A stretch of 64,000 bases of DNA from Hofstenia miamia. Its lineage: Eukaryota > Xenacoelomorpha > Acoela. How positions within the stretch are numbered: position 1 is the stretch's first letter; each line of letters begins with the position of its first letter. Below are positions 22,690 through 33,508 of the stretch, piece after piece. The translations under genes were made by a program, and so were the position numbers. The notes beneath the pieces were generated by a model that saw nothing but the letters and a program-made list of their open reading frames with translations, did not search any database and had not been told where the DNA came from. The DNA is taken from NCBI GenBank assembly GCA_004352715.1, contig SCFE01000071.1, positions 1,268,781 through 1,332,780 of the forward strand, given 5' to 3'.

Positions 22690-23365
22690 GGTTAAAGTTG
22701 TAAATTTTGTACTCAATTGGTAAAACAACCATTTTAAATTTTAGAAGTTCCACTTAATGCAAACTTTAAGCTGGTAAAATATTTCGACAAATTACATAGA
22801 GCAGAATGCGTAAATTAGTTGCAAGATAACTGTTTACGATGCAGAAACCATGCGATAAACCACTTAAATCTCATTGCTTTGACAAAAGGGCTGGTAGAAA
22901 ATATGAATAATTCATTAGCACCAAAGCCGCAGTACTACTGCAAAGCTGAATTACTATAATGTACTCTAGTTAAATATTTCTTCTGCAACGTTAATGTGTG
23001 TTAAGGTGATAGCCGCCCTTAATCAAAATTCAAATTTCAAAAAGAATATCAAAATTCAGTTTTGGCCACAACTGTATTAGTAATTTCTTATACTAATCGT
23101 TTTTTACTAAAAACATATTTGCAAAAAAGTGAATTTTTAAGTCAATTTTTGTAGCAGTTGATATCCTTATATAAAAATGTGATTTTCTCAAAATAAGGTT
23201 TTTCGAATTTTCAAAGTTTCAAAAAACAATTACCTAAAGATTTTCAATTGATTAGGCTGATTTTTCTACGGTGTGTTAACAAATGTACTACCTAGCTCCC
23301 AAACTAGGATCGAAGCAAAATAATTATATTCAAGGTCAGGGTAAAGGATCAGTTTCACAAAAAAT
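22690..23365. other. Intergenic sequence, no gene seen
   Basis: AT-rich, with no supported frame or paired termini. Confidence 0.4.
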
Positions 23366-23369
23366 AGGA

Positions 23370-23890
23370 TCAGTTTCCAATAAAATACTTACAATTCAGT
23401 AAGTCAAATTGCATTCAGCGATTTCTCATTGGATCATGCTACGTATTGGGTATTATGCGAAAATTATTTAAATTCTACTACAACAATACAAAAACTAGAA
23501 TGGTTATAATATCAATACTCATACCGATGTTTACATTTGGAATTGAAGGCCAATAGATTGTGATCGTATGGAAAATGATGAGACAAACCGATTGCGCAAT
23601 CAACACAAAGATGAAAGTTCAAAGACGTTTGACAAAGTACTCCTTTATTTTAACTACAGAATTGATAATCTGTGTATATCCATCATTTCTTTACTTTACT
23701 GTCACTTTCATGCAGGATTATTAGGAAGTGTATTGGGGTTTCAAACTGACGTCGAAAATGTTTTGGCGAGTTTCCACGCTGCTGATACTTTCAAGTTTGT
23801 TTAACCTGATTATTTATATCACACAAAACAAAAAATTCGGGGAAAATTGAATGGGTGTTTCCCAAAGAATGCAAAAATCAAAACTTAATC
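23370..23890 (+). pseudogene. GPCR locus B, degenerate exon-2 copy
   Basis: Relates to exon 2 of loci A and C. In changing frames it reads YLQFSKSNCIQRFLIGSCY, then TFGIEGQ followed by a TAG where A and C have QYIVI, then INTKMKVQRRLTKYSFI and YPSFLYFTVTF. A stop replaces a Tyr codon after MQDY, and SSLFNLIIYIT replaces the NPxxY signature with NLxxY. The TM4-TM5 segment has an internal deletion. No exon 1 or splice acceptor is seen. Clearly dead. Confidence 0.85.
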
Positions 23891-23997
23891 GAAAGCTAAA
23901 TGTACTTTGAAACATTGCAATTCTAAATGTTTCCACACATTAAATTCACAATATAAGTATCAGTTAAATATATGCATATTATACATGTACATGTACC

Positions 23998-24170
23998 NNN
24001 NNNNNNNNNNNNNNGTATTGGGGTTTCAAACTGACGTCGAAAATGTTTTGGCGAGTTTCCACGCTGCTGATACTTTCAAGTTTGTTTAACCTGATTATTT
24101 ATGTCACACAAAACAAAAAATCCGTGGAAAATTGAATGCGTGTTTCAGAAAAAATACAAAAACATCTTAA
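23998..24170 (+). pseudogene. Repeated GPCR-B tail after a 17-N gap
   Basis: After N 23998-24014 the sequence gtattggggtttcaaactga and about 90 further bases repeat 23729-23820. The 3' continuation then differs (ggaaaattgaatgcgtgttt). Either a partial tandem duplicate or an assembly overlap. Confidence 0.75.
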
Positions 24171-24649
24171 AGCTGAATAGTAATATGCATTTTATTTTTC
24201 TAAATATTCATATTTGTTACTGTTTTGATCAAATTTCACTTGTCACTAAAGTTTTATAAATTTTTAGCTTATATTGAAAATTACGTGAGATTTATTGTGT
24301 GCAATTATGAATTGTTTGAATATTCAGAAATTGAACTGTCAACAGAGAATAGTAAGAAGTGTAAACTATAAGCCTTAGCAAGGGCACGTTTTGAGTAAAT
24401 CTATAGCAAGCAAAATAATAGATTCTACATACTAGCGTAACTACTATAACAGATGTTTTTATATAAATAACTTAACTTAAAAAACTAGTATCTTTTGTTG
24501 TTTACTGATTCCAATCTACTTCTAGTACATTAATTTACATATTGGTTTATATTGAATTATGAAAACCGCACAACATTGCATCAAAAAAAGGAAGAAAATA
24601 CAAATAATCGATTGTTTAAAAGAATCAACGTAGATTAAAAATCTGCTTT

Positions 24650-25127
24650 TATCAACGATGCACACCAACCCGACGCACAATGATAATAAAAAGCCTGAGA
24701 TTGTTTAATTTTATAACGACAACTAAGTCTGGTGTCGATAATTTGAACAAGCTTGTTCGCCGTTGGCCGTACAGTGTCTTCATGAATTTGGTAGATGTTG
24801 CAGTTGTTGCTTCCTTGAAAACTGCTAACTTGGATAACGGAAACTTCACACAATACAAATTCAAAAAAATGTTGGGGTATGCCCTGGTATGCAACTTATA
24901 ATTGAACGATCAAAGATTCCAACATTGAACAAGGAAGTCAGGCATGCCATGCAGTCAGTAGGCGTTTGCATTTCAAAACTGAAGCCAAACCATGATGTTT
25001 AGGCGCAAATGTGTGTTCTGTTCATGTCATAGCGACAGGAAGACGAGGTATTTTTGTTCTGAATGCAATGCCTCAGCTTGTCAACAACATTCTTTAAAGA
25101 CAGTGATTTGTGACGACTGCCTGTAAA
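24650..25127 (+). pseudogene. piggyBac transposase 3' fragment
   Basis: The frame TTTKSGVDNLNKLVRRWPYS, then FMNLVDVAVVASL (24714-24825), matches the conserved late region of piggyBac transposases. Downstream, in another frame, a Cys-rich end CVFCSCHSDRKTRYFCSEC followed by ACQQHS and VICDDCL with stop at 25125 is the typical piggyBac C-terminal zinc-binding domain. The catalytic Asp residues are absent. It is unrelated in detail to the fuller piggyBac at 60 kb. Confidence 0.75.
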
Positions 25128-25727
25128 CATATTTTCCACTGCGAATATGTCTGTTTTCATAATTTGTTTTGTTTTGTGTACCGTGGATGTCTCTATAGCT
25201 TGTACTTTGTATCTTTATACGTTGTACAATAAATTTAACACAGTTTTGAGCTGAAAATGATTTATCCTTCAAAAGGACAATTTTTTTAAGTCCAAGTACT
25301 CGAATAAGGTGGGTGGTATTATCAGCTATTTCAGATCTGCATTAGTTTAGGAGGTATTAGCTACTTAATTCTGATTGGCTGAAAAATTGGGCAAATAGGC
25401 TACAAGGGGCATCTCAAGGACATTTTTCGAAATGATTCTGACCTACCATGTATGAGTACTCAATATATATGTCAAATATCTAATTGCCCAAAGTAAATAA
25501 TCTTTAAACCATTTGAGGACTCGGCTGACCCCACGAAGTCCAAACACTTGTATTGCTCTGGCAACCGACCAACCGTTAAAATATCAAATTTCACCACCAA
25601 AGATTTGATGATTAATTAGCTCAGTTCAGAAATTAATAAAACAGAAAAATAGCAACCTATTTTACGTGAGAAATATTTCTCAGAACACTTAGTTGATAAT
25701 AAATTCCAAAAACTGATGTAAATTCTT
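25128..25727. other. Intergenic sequence, no gene seen
   Basis: No supported frame. Begins just after the piggyBac fragment; its own 3' terminus was not identified. Confidence 0.4.
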
Positions 25728-25754
25728 TAAGGACAACACCTTTTACCATTCAAT

Positions 25755-25865
25755 TTAAAAACAAATGGAAAGCATTCAAATTAAAACATAACGCAATCAA
25801 TTTAAAACATAAGCTATTCAAATTAAAAATTAACGCATTCAAATTAAAACATAAGTCATTCAATG
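25755..25865. repeat. Short tandem repeats in foldback left arm
   Basis: About five copies of a 21-24-bp unit related to gcattcaaattaaaacataa; inverted relatives at 27060-27105. Confidence 0.75.
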
Positions 25866-25971
25866 TATGTTAAATATCAAATATCAAACTACGACTTTAT
25901 TAAAAAATGAAGCTAAGAAACAAACTATATACAATGTTTACTATATTTTCCATACAGAATCATCTTCAGCC

Positions 25972-26170
25972 ATAAATCTTGCGTAGGGCTTCTGTGCATG
26001 GTGAAAAAACGCTTTGTAGGAATAGGGCCATTGTATACCTGATTAAATCTTCAAAAATACCTTTCACTTGATTCATAAAAGTCATATCGGTTTGTTCATC
26101 TTCTAATATTTGGGCCTGCCCAAATTCATTGAGTTTCTTTGTCCACGATTTAATGGAGGACCAAAAATTT
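25972..26170 (-). pseudogene. Minus-strand ORF end inside the foldback element
   Basis: Read on the minus strand there is an open frame with FWSSIKSWTKKLNEFGQAQI, then MNQVKGIFEDLI and a final FSPCTEALRKIYG before a stop. The right arm encodes a diverged plus-strand counterpart ending RCAGAIYKIYG-stop (about 26530-26600). I do not recognise the protein. It is most simply the C-terminus of the element's own protein, present once per arm. Confidence 0.4.
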
Positions 26171-26722
26171 CAATCTGTAATAAAGGTGCAATGTAAATTT
26201 GAATCTTTGGAATTTGGCTGTGTAGTTGGGAAATCCTAGCCTCAAATCGATCCTCCCTAAATCATTTTGCAAAGCATATTTAAATTGCTTTTATCCTGGT
26301 AATATATAATTTTATGCTCTGACTTAAACCTTAAAATGATTCAGCAAATCCTTTTCAACGTGGCCATATTTTTTAGTGTAAATTTGACTCCATCAAGATT
26401 TCATTGTACTGTGCTTGTGGATGCGTGTATTGCGAAATGTGGATTATATATAGCTAACATATGGTACTACTGTTTTTCTTGTATTTTCCTGAGCAGTAAC
26501 TGTGGGATTTCTGATTAAATTTCAATTTTTAAGGATAATCATGAGGGCTCTATTCATGGAATTTTTTGCAAGATGTGCAGGGGCTATATACAAGATTTAT
26601 GGCTGAAGATGATTTACTGTATGGAAAATAAAGTAAACATAATAATAGTTTATAGTTTGTTTTATTTCTTATTTTCATTTTTTAATAAAGTCATAGTTTG
26701 GTATTTATTAAAAATTGAATAN

Positions 26723-27055
26723 GGAAGTGTATTGGGGTTTCAAACTGACGTCGAAAATGTTTTGGCGAGTTTCCACGCTGCTGATACTTTCAAGTTTGTT
26801 TAACCTGATTATTTATGTCACACAAAACAAAAAATCCGTGGAAAATTGAATGCGTGTTTCAGAAAAAATACAAAAACATCTTAAAGCTGAATAGTAATAT
26901 GTGCGTGTTTCAGAAAAAATACAAAAACCAAAACTTAATCGAAAGCTATATTTACTCTGAAACATTGCACTTCTAAATGCTTGCACAGATTAAATTCACA
27001 ATATAAGTATCAGTTAAATATATGCATATTATACATGTACATGTACCTTATATTT
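26723..27055 (+). pseudogene. Third copy of GPCR-B tail
   Basis: Begins ggaagtgtattggggtttca directly after an N and follows the copy at 24015, then joins a tail equivalent to 23870-23997 (cttaatcgaaagct to catgtacatgtacc). Likely a chimera of assembly pieces. Confidence 0.7.
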
Positions 27056-27200
27056 TAAATTGATTGCGGTATGTTTCAATTTGAATGCGTTATATTATAA
27101 TTTGAACGATAAAAGGTTTAGACGTAAATTTCGTGCTCTTTTGCAATATAATATAAAGAATTTGTGTAGAACTGTTCGACCAGTATGTTACAATGGCTAT

Positions 27201-27315
27201 TAAAACAACCAATTAAAACAATGCCTTTAAAATCAGCATAGCATTTAGAAATAATAATTACTGTTTAATACTTGAGTAAGCAGTTTTCAAGAGCAAAATT
27301 CAACTAAAAGTATTT
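27201..27315 (+). promoter_or_regulatory. Conserved block upstream of GPCR locus C
   Basis: Shares acaatggctattaaaa, aaccaattaaa, aaaatca and ttactgtttaatacttgagt with the same position before loci A and D. Presumed promoter and 5' leader of the only intact receptor. Confidence 0.5.
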
Positions 27316-30300
27316 ATGGATAACAATTCGAATATCACCACCAATCTTCATCCCCATCTTCAATATTTTAAATGGCAACTGCCACTTACAAGAAGTATCA
27401 CCATTACTGCGATTTTACTCAACTTTCTTGTACTAGTAACTCATTTCTCACATAAAGAATTACAAGCGACATCAACAAACCGAATTTTTGCAAGCTTGGC
27501 TTTAGTTGACTTCATAGTATCGGCAATCTTTCTGTTTCGCATGTCAATACCTTTATCTTACAATTTAAAGATCCTCCAAAATGGAATAGCCGCATACGTC
27601 TTCTGCAAATTAATTATAAGCTCATTCTTACAAATGACGTTTAACACTGTGTCCTACTGTCACATAATAGCAATAGCCTTTGACAGGTGAGATAATCTTT
27701 TATAGTAATAACAATCAATGTTGTCAAATACGTTGAAAAATGCGTAAAAAATGCGATATTTTCAAGTAAGTGACAATTTTTCTATTTTTAGTTAATAGTG
27801 AACGTTCAGTCAAGTAGGACAACCCACTCTAGTATATTACTTCTAGTCTAGCATAGAACAAGAACTATGGTTGCCCCTGCCAGATATGGTCACCACACAG
27901 CACTAAAATAAAAAATCGTAAATAATATAGTAATCAAACAGTTCAATATTTTTGGAAATTGCAATCATAGTCATGCAAGTGCCATGCGTCAATTACATAA
28001 TAATGTAAATAGAACTAAATTCTTGATTTGTACAAATTCTCCGCATTGCACCAAAATGTTCCACGGTGAACACAACACCGCACACACCTCCAAACTAGAT
28101 TATTTTTGCTCGATTGCTGTTTAAGTAGAGTCGTGGATGCAGTTTGATTTAACTAGAAGCTTAATCGAAAGTTACACAAAGACTTCACTCTTTCTTAAGT
28201 AATCAATTATCATTTGTCCATAAGATTGCAAAGCTAACTTTTCCGAATTGGCTCTGATATTCACACAAACTTTTATTTGTTTCCTCGATTTTAAGCATAT
28301 AATTCAAAGATAGATATGAAATATAAATAGGAGTTAGTTATTTGATTTTATTCAACACGATTTCTGGTCATGTATACCAAATTTAACAATTACATCGAGA
28401 ATTTAGTATGTCCAACGGAATTAAAATCCAAATAATTGCAGGTTTAGCTTCCGTCTCATTTCATAAAGAACGCCCATTTCAGTATAAGTTTAAGTTATAT
28501 AATTTGGTTTTTCCGCCTAAATTCTTTCTAGAAGCATTAGGGCTGTAAAATTTTTCTTAAACATGTTTACTATGTATAATTACTAAGGTTGTCAAAAAAA
28601 CTCCGTATTTTCCAGCCAATGAGCCGATTTTCCTGGATCTAATTTTTTAACATTATTTCGTGCGGTCGGCTTATTGGGCGAACAAGCTGTGATCGCGATC
28701 GCACCATCTCGATCACGATGTTGCCGGAAGTAAAGTACCATCTACAATTAAATTTACATGACATTTACGTGAAACACGTAAAACTACTTTTACGGTACTT
28801 GAATAAACAGCAATAAAATTTTGATGAAACGAAAAATGATCATGAATAAACTACCTCGGCATATTAGATGGTAATGTGTGAAAACCCTCATTTTCAGAGC
28901 AAAACAATAGCCTCGGCTTATTGGAAGGATCGGCTTATTGGCCGGAAAATAAGGGAATAAACATTTACTGACAATGTAAAACTTGATATGCAGTCACATT
29001 CTTACAAACATATATCTGGTAATCACCAAAAAATTTGCAAACAAATTAGGTTTTCATCTATTATTTTGGCTAATAAAATAACTTTAACATGTCTAATATT
29101 ACCTCGACAGAATAGAAATACAGTCAAGTTCGTTTAATCCGGATTCCTGGGGACTGAAAATTTTATCAGGATTAAAAAAAAATCCGGATTATAGGAATTT
29201 CTATTGATTATGAATTAATAAGAATACATGTACATAGTTGGTATAAAGTTATATAGAAATATATGGTTATAATGTATTTTAAAACGAGTTAAAGAATTGT
29301 AAAGTATGAAATAAAGTAAAAATTATAAAGTAGGTACTATATAAAGTATGTGAAATAAGCGATCACATTCAATATGTCAAGAGCATGATTTAAAGAAAAA
29401 TCTGTAATTTTGCACTTTTTCTGAGATTTCAGAGAATATAAGAGGAGTTCGTCGTTCATTGAAACAATGTTCGAAAGGTGAACATCATCATTGCCTTGCT
29501 TGCCACCCTCGCGCGTTTAGCTTAGTTGTGGTATAGAGTAGGTAGGTAATGTAACAGATACTCATGCGCCTAAAGCGGTAAATTAATTAAGACTCTAGTG
29601 CGTGGCGGCTCATGGCTAATATAAAAGCTTTTAATTCCAAGTATTCAGCAAGTAAGTAATGAGACGGCATGAAACAAACATACATTTGATTATCTGTAAC
29701 AAATAAATTAATCCGAATTTGTATGGAATCAGAGAGAAAAATCATCCGGAATAGGCGAATATCCGGATTATAAAATCCGGATTGTAAGCATATATTATTA
29801 TGGAATAGATAGGGGGAAAATTTGGGACTTTGAAATTTGTTCTAAAACTAATTCTTGTGTCTGCAGTACATGCAAATAAGAATATTTTTTCAATGAGAAA
29901 TCCGATTTTTGTAAAAATATTCAAATTCTTTTTATACTAGGTGTTCAGATAAGAAGGCGGTCTAATGCGCATGGGAACAACAACTACCCTGAAATATTTT
30001 GTTTTCGGAACAAACTGCAAAGACAGAGGTTGCCGAAAAAGAAAGTGGAGACAATTCTCTATCTTGTGGTGTTTTCAAATTTTAAATATCTTCATTAGTT
30101 TGTGAATTATAAACGTTTAAAATATTTTTGGGAAAGCTATCAGAGTTTGAAAAATTTATAGAGGAAATAGGGGTAAAGAAATCGCTTAAATGACTTTTCG
30201 CTTTGAAATAAATTTAAAGGATCATTTAAATGATTAATTTAAGGTGAAGTCATTTGCGTTCACTTTTAAATATAAGCTCTGGTTTTTAATTCATTAAGGA

Positions 30301-31024
30301 TACTGCATTCAAAAAAACTGAGTTGTTTTAAATAACTTACTTCTCAAAAACCAGTTTCTTGAGACAGCAATCATTGAAAAATGAAGTTAGAAAATCACAG
30401 AGATTTATAATACAATCTATATATGAAGTATTATTGCGTAAACATATTTTTAGGTTGGTTGCAGTTGTATTTCCATTAAAATACTCACAATTCAGTAAAT
30501 CGATTGCAATTCAGCGATGTCTCATTGGGTCATGCTACATATTAGGCTTTATTATACTAACATTAAGATTGTTAGCAACGGAGACTTCTCCATTCTCCCC
30601 GTGCTTCTACTACAATTTGAAAACTCTACTTATTTTATTAGCAATATTCATGCCGATACATACACTTGGGATTGTTGGCCAATACATTGTGATCATATAT
30701 AAGATGAAGCAGCAAACCAATTGCGCAATCAACGCAAGGATGAAAGTTCAAAGACGTTTGACAAAGTATTCGGTAATTCTAATTACAGAATTTATCATCT
30801 GCGCATATCCATCTTCTCTTTATTTCATTGCAAGCTCAGTGCAAGATTATTACAAAATGAATTGGGGCTTGAGTATGGTTTCAAAAACATTCTGGGTTTG
30901 CACTGTTTTGCTGATGTCTTCATCTTTGTTCAATCCGATGATATACTTAACACAAAACAGGAAAATTCGCGAGAAATTGCATGCATTGTTCCGAAGAGAA
31001 GCTAAAGCCAAGACTAAGCGATAA
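27316..31024 (+). CDS. Rhodopsin-class GPCR, intact, two exons
   Basis: Seven-transmembrane receptor at the plasma membrane; ligand unknown. Exon 1 is 27316-27686, donor gtgaga; exon 2 is 30454-31024 after acceptor tttttag. Joined length is 942 bases, 313 residues. Residues 1-26 are extracellular with Asn-X-Ser/Thr sites (NNS, NIT). TM1 is about 28-44 (Asn36), TM2 58-78 (LALVDF, Asp65), Cys97 opens TM3. The DRY-equivalent is FDRLVAVVFP at 122-131, split by a phase-2 intron. A second extracellular Cys is in FSPCFYYN. TM6 has ICAYP and TM7 SSLFNPMIYL (NPxxY). The tail is short, 24 residues and basic. FDRLVAVVFP recalls nematode srsx and other orphan class-A receptors, but the family is not proven. 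It is the only unbroken member of this array. Confidence 0.85.
28602..28955. mobile_element. Miniature inverted-repeat element in intron of locus C
   Basis: Left end tccgtattttccagccaatg and right end, read as complement, tcccttattttccggccaat form a long imperfect inverted pair that goes on through agccgat. The roughly 354-bp interior has no coding frame. The terminal style resembles pogo/Tc1-group miniature elements; target site TA not clear. Confidence 0.65.
29121..29800. mobile_element. Possible pogo/Tc1-group remnant
   Basis: ta-cagtcaagttcgtttaatcc at 29119 looks like a pogo-type terminus. Repeated ccggatta motifs recur at about 29180 and 29755-29790 in both orientations. A matching right end and transposase are not visible. 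Confidence 0.35.
29950..30453. other. Intron of locus C before exon 2
   Basis: No separate gene seen. Ends in acceptor atatttttag at 30444-30453. Confidence 0.5.
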
Positions 31025-31600
31025 CATAATGTGTGTTTTTAAACTTAAACTTTTGTAAATATTCTTTGGACTAACAAGAAATCATTACTTACATATATCT
31101 ATTATCCCCTTTACCTTCAAAGGGATAATAATCCACAAAATTCGACAACTTTCTCATAATTTAAAATAACGAATATTTTCGTTTCGCCGTTTCGATGTTA
31201 AGAGGTACATTTTCATTCAAGTTTTGAAAAGTTGGTAACTCCAATAGCTTGCTTCAAATTATGTTTTTTTAGTCATTTGGGAATAATAATAACTTTAAAA
31301 AGTTAGAGTAATACTATTCAAAATAGAATGAAGTTACCATTGATTTATAGATAGATAGATGGATAGGAACAGATATTTATATAGAAAATGTCTACAATCT
31401 AAAACGTTAGCAAATGAGTAACAAGTATGTTGGCATAAAAGAGTAACTACATACGATTTAACCAATTAAATTTATAATTTAGTTGCGATGCTGGGTGCGA
31501 TATTAGCTTTTCGTCAACATATAGGTAGTCGCATTTTGTTTACGCAAATGTGGTCAGAAAATAATAGAAAATTTCTTGAACTGAAAAGATGCAGTATAAT
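31025..31600. other. Region after GPCR C, no gene seen
   Basis: The first part resembles the sequence after locus D (both have an aataaa-like run and aaatcatta.ttacata), so it is probably the 3' untranslated region. A gata microsatellite lies near 31350. Confidence 0.45.
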
Positions 31601-31635
31601 AGAAAAATTTGTGTAAAATTGTTCGACCAGTTTGA

Positions 31636-31750
31636 TACAATGGCTATTAAAATAACCAATTAAAGCAATGCTTTGAAAATCACTAAAGCGTTTATAAATA
31701 CTAATTAGTGTTTGATACTTGAGTAATTGATTTTCAATAGCATATTTATT
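31636..31750 (+). promoter_or_regulatory. Conserved block upstream of GPCR locus D
   Basis: acaatggctattaaaataac, caattaaagcaatgc, and gtgtttgatacttgagt match the upstream blocks of loci A and C, but exon 1 that should follow is missing. Confidence 0.5.
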
Positions 31751-31764
31751 AGTGTCTCGCTATA

Positions 31765-32369
31765 TTAATGGTCCATAACTTCTATGCCCTTTGTAGAATT
31801 AACCTCGCCTCTAAAATGAATGCATGGGCAATACTTAGCGATTGGTGGAGAATCTGTATAAATTAAGAAAAGCATTGTTCTAGATTTGGCTGCACTTGTC
31901 TCAAAATATAGTTCTAGATTTTTACTGTCACTCCAAAGTTTTTTAAATTGAAGCGATGAATTTGACCACGTCATTTGTTTTAGATGGGCTTCAATAATGA
32001 CGTAATTCTCATCATACAATGGTAGTTGGTATTTAATACTTCTTTTGACAAGTTATATTTTTGCAATGGTGCCTTATGTTGGGCAGAGTCAAAGTTAGAA
32101 CAGTACAAAATATCATACTTAAAAATAGGACTTTTAAATCGTTTGAAAATGCATTTCAACATACAATATGATAAAAAGTAATTGTCCATGTAATTCAGTA
32201 TCTTCGAAAATACGTGATTAGTGTATTGGAGATTATTAGTTATTTCAGCTAAGAACATGTTTTTTACAATTTTCTGAAAACGGCCAAAGTCACAACATTG
32301 AAAAGTAATTAGAAAATCCAAAGACTTATGAATTATGATCTTGTCTGTAAATGACATATTACTGTGCAA
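31765..32369 (-). pseudogene. Unidentified minus-strand coding remnant replacing GPCR D exon 1
   Basis: Two overlapping minus frames form one likely protein broken by a single frameshift near 32000. The first (32369-31980) contains IHKSLDFLITFQCCDFGRF and ILNYMDNYFLSYCML. The second (32060-31765) contains YDENYVIIEAHLKQMTW, SKNLELYFETSAAKSR and PPIAKYCPCIHFRGEV before a stop. I do not recognise the family. It lies exactly between the conserved upstream block and exon 2 of locus D, on the opposite strand, so it probably arrived by insertion and removed exon 1. No poly-A or terminal repeat was identified. Confidence 0.45.
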
Positions 32370-32384
32370 ACCTATAGTTTTAAG

Positions 32385-32951
32385 GTTGGTTGCGGTTGTA
32401 TTTCCACTAAAATACTTACAATTCAGTAAATCTATTGCAATTCACCGATGTCTCATTGCATCATGTTACATATTGGTTTTCATTACGCTAATATTTCGAC
32501 CTTCAACATCAGAGAATTCTGCAGTTGCCCCGTGCCTCCACTACAATATTAAAACTCTAGTTATTTTATTAGTAATATTCGCTCCGATAAATACACTTGG
32601 AATTGTTGGTCAATACATTGTGATCATATATAAATGATAAAACAAACCAATTGCGCAATCAACGCAAGGATAAAAGTTCAAAGACGTTTGACAAAGTATT
32701 CCATCATTCTAACTACAGAATTTATCATCTGCGCATATCCATCTTTTTATTTGATTGCAAGCTTAGTACAAGTTTACTACAAAATGAATTGGGGCTTGAG
32801 TATGGTTTCAAGCACATTCTGGCTTTGCACCGTTTTGCTGATGTCTTCATCGTTGTTCAACCCAATCATATACATTACACAAAAGAAGAAAATTCGTGAG
32901 CGATTGCATGCATGCTCCCAAAGAAGAGCTAAAGGCAAAACTAAGCAATAG
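32385..32951 (+). pseudogene. GPCR locus D, exon 2 only, frameshifted
   Basis: Nearly parallel to exon 2 of locus C: RLVAVVFPLKYLQFSKSIA, then TLGIVGQYIVIIYK. One base is lost where C reads ataagatg, causing a stop at 32636, and the frame resumes with QTNCAINARIKVQRRLTKYS, FIICAYPSF, and SSLFNPIIYITQ to the stop at 32951. The upstream splice site is tttaag, not TAG. Exon 1 is absent. Non-functional, although the downstream half is well preserved, which suggests a young loss. Confidence 0.85.
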
Positions 32952-33508
32952 CTTAAAGTGTGTTTCTAAACATAATTTTTTGTATATATTGTTTGCAATA
33001 AACAATAAATCATTAGTTACATACTTTCCTTCTCCCTCCTCCCCAATTTTGTAAGTTTATAAAAAACTGACACATAGGATTTGGAGTTAAGGTTCGAAAA
33101 GTTGGCGACTCCAGTATTTGCATCAAATGGTGTTTTTTGTTAGTCATTTTTGATAAAAAAATTAGTGTAGTAATATTCAAAATAGAATTGATCTATATAT
33201 CAGAGATGAGATTCGAGTCCGGGTCCGGGTAATGGTCGGGTCCAAAAACAGTGAAAATACATGAAAATGACCGGGTCCGGGTATTGTCTTTGTACCCGGT
33301 TTCAGACCCGGCGTCTATGTAGGTTTTGCATGTATGGGAAACACGCGTGTTCATGTTGTGAAATACCAGATTAAATTTAGGTGCAATAACTTTTGCGCGT
33401 GGCTATTACTTGATTGGTTAATAGTAATACGCGTGTTCATGTTGTGAAATTCCACGTGGGAGAATGAAATGTAATAAATTTCACAAGCTGCACGTGTGTT
33501 GTGTAGTC

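Larger units (their letters stand above)
25728..27130. mobile_element. Large inverted-repeat (foldback) element, interrupted
   Basis: The outer left arm (25736-25865, built from repeats of cattcaaattaaaacataa) pairs with 27055-27125. The inner left arm (25870-25995) pairs with 26573-26718, sharing for example aagatttatggctgaagatg and tcattttttaataaagtc in inverse orientation. Each inner arm carries the end of a short open frame that finishes in KIYG-stop. The right arm is split by an N (26722) and a stray GPCR-B tail (26723-27050), probably a misjoin. A foldback-type transposon is the best reading. Confidence 0.6.

Noticed and set aside
31980-32060. Considered reading the minus-strand remnant as two separate small genes
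   Set aside because: The frames overlap and change register once; one frameshifted protein explains them better.
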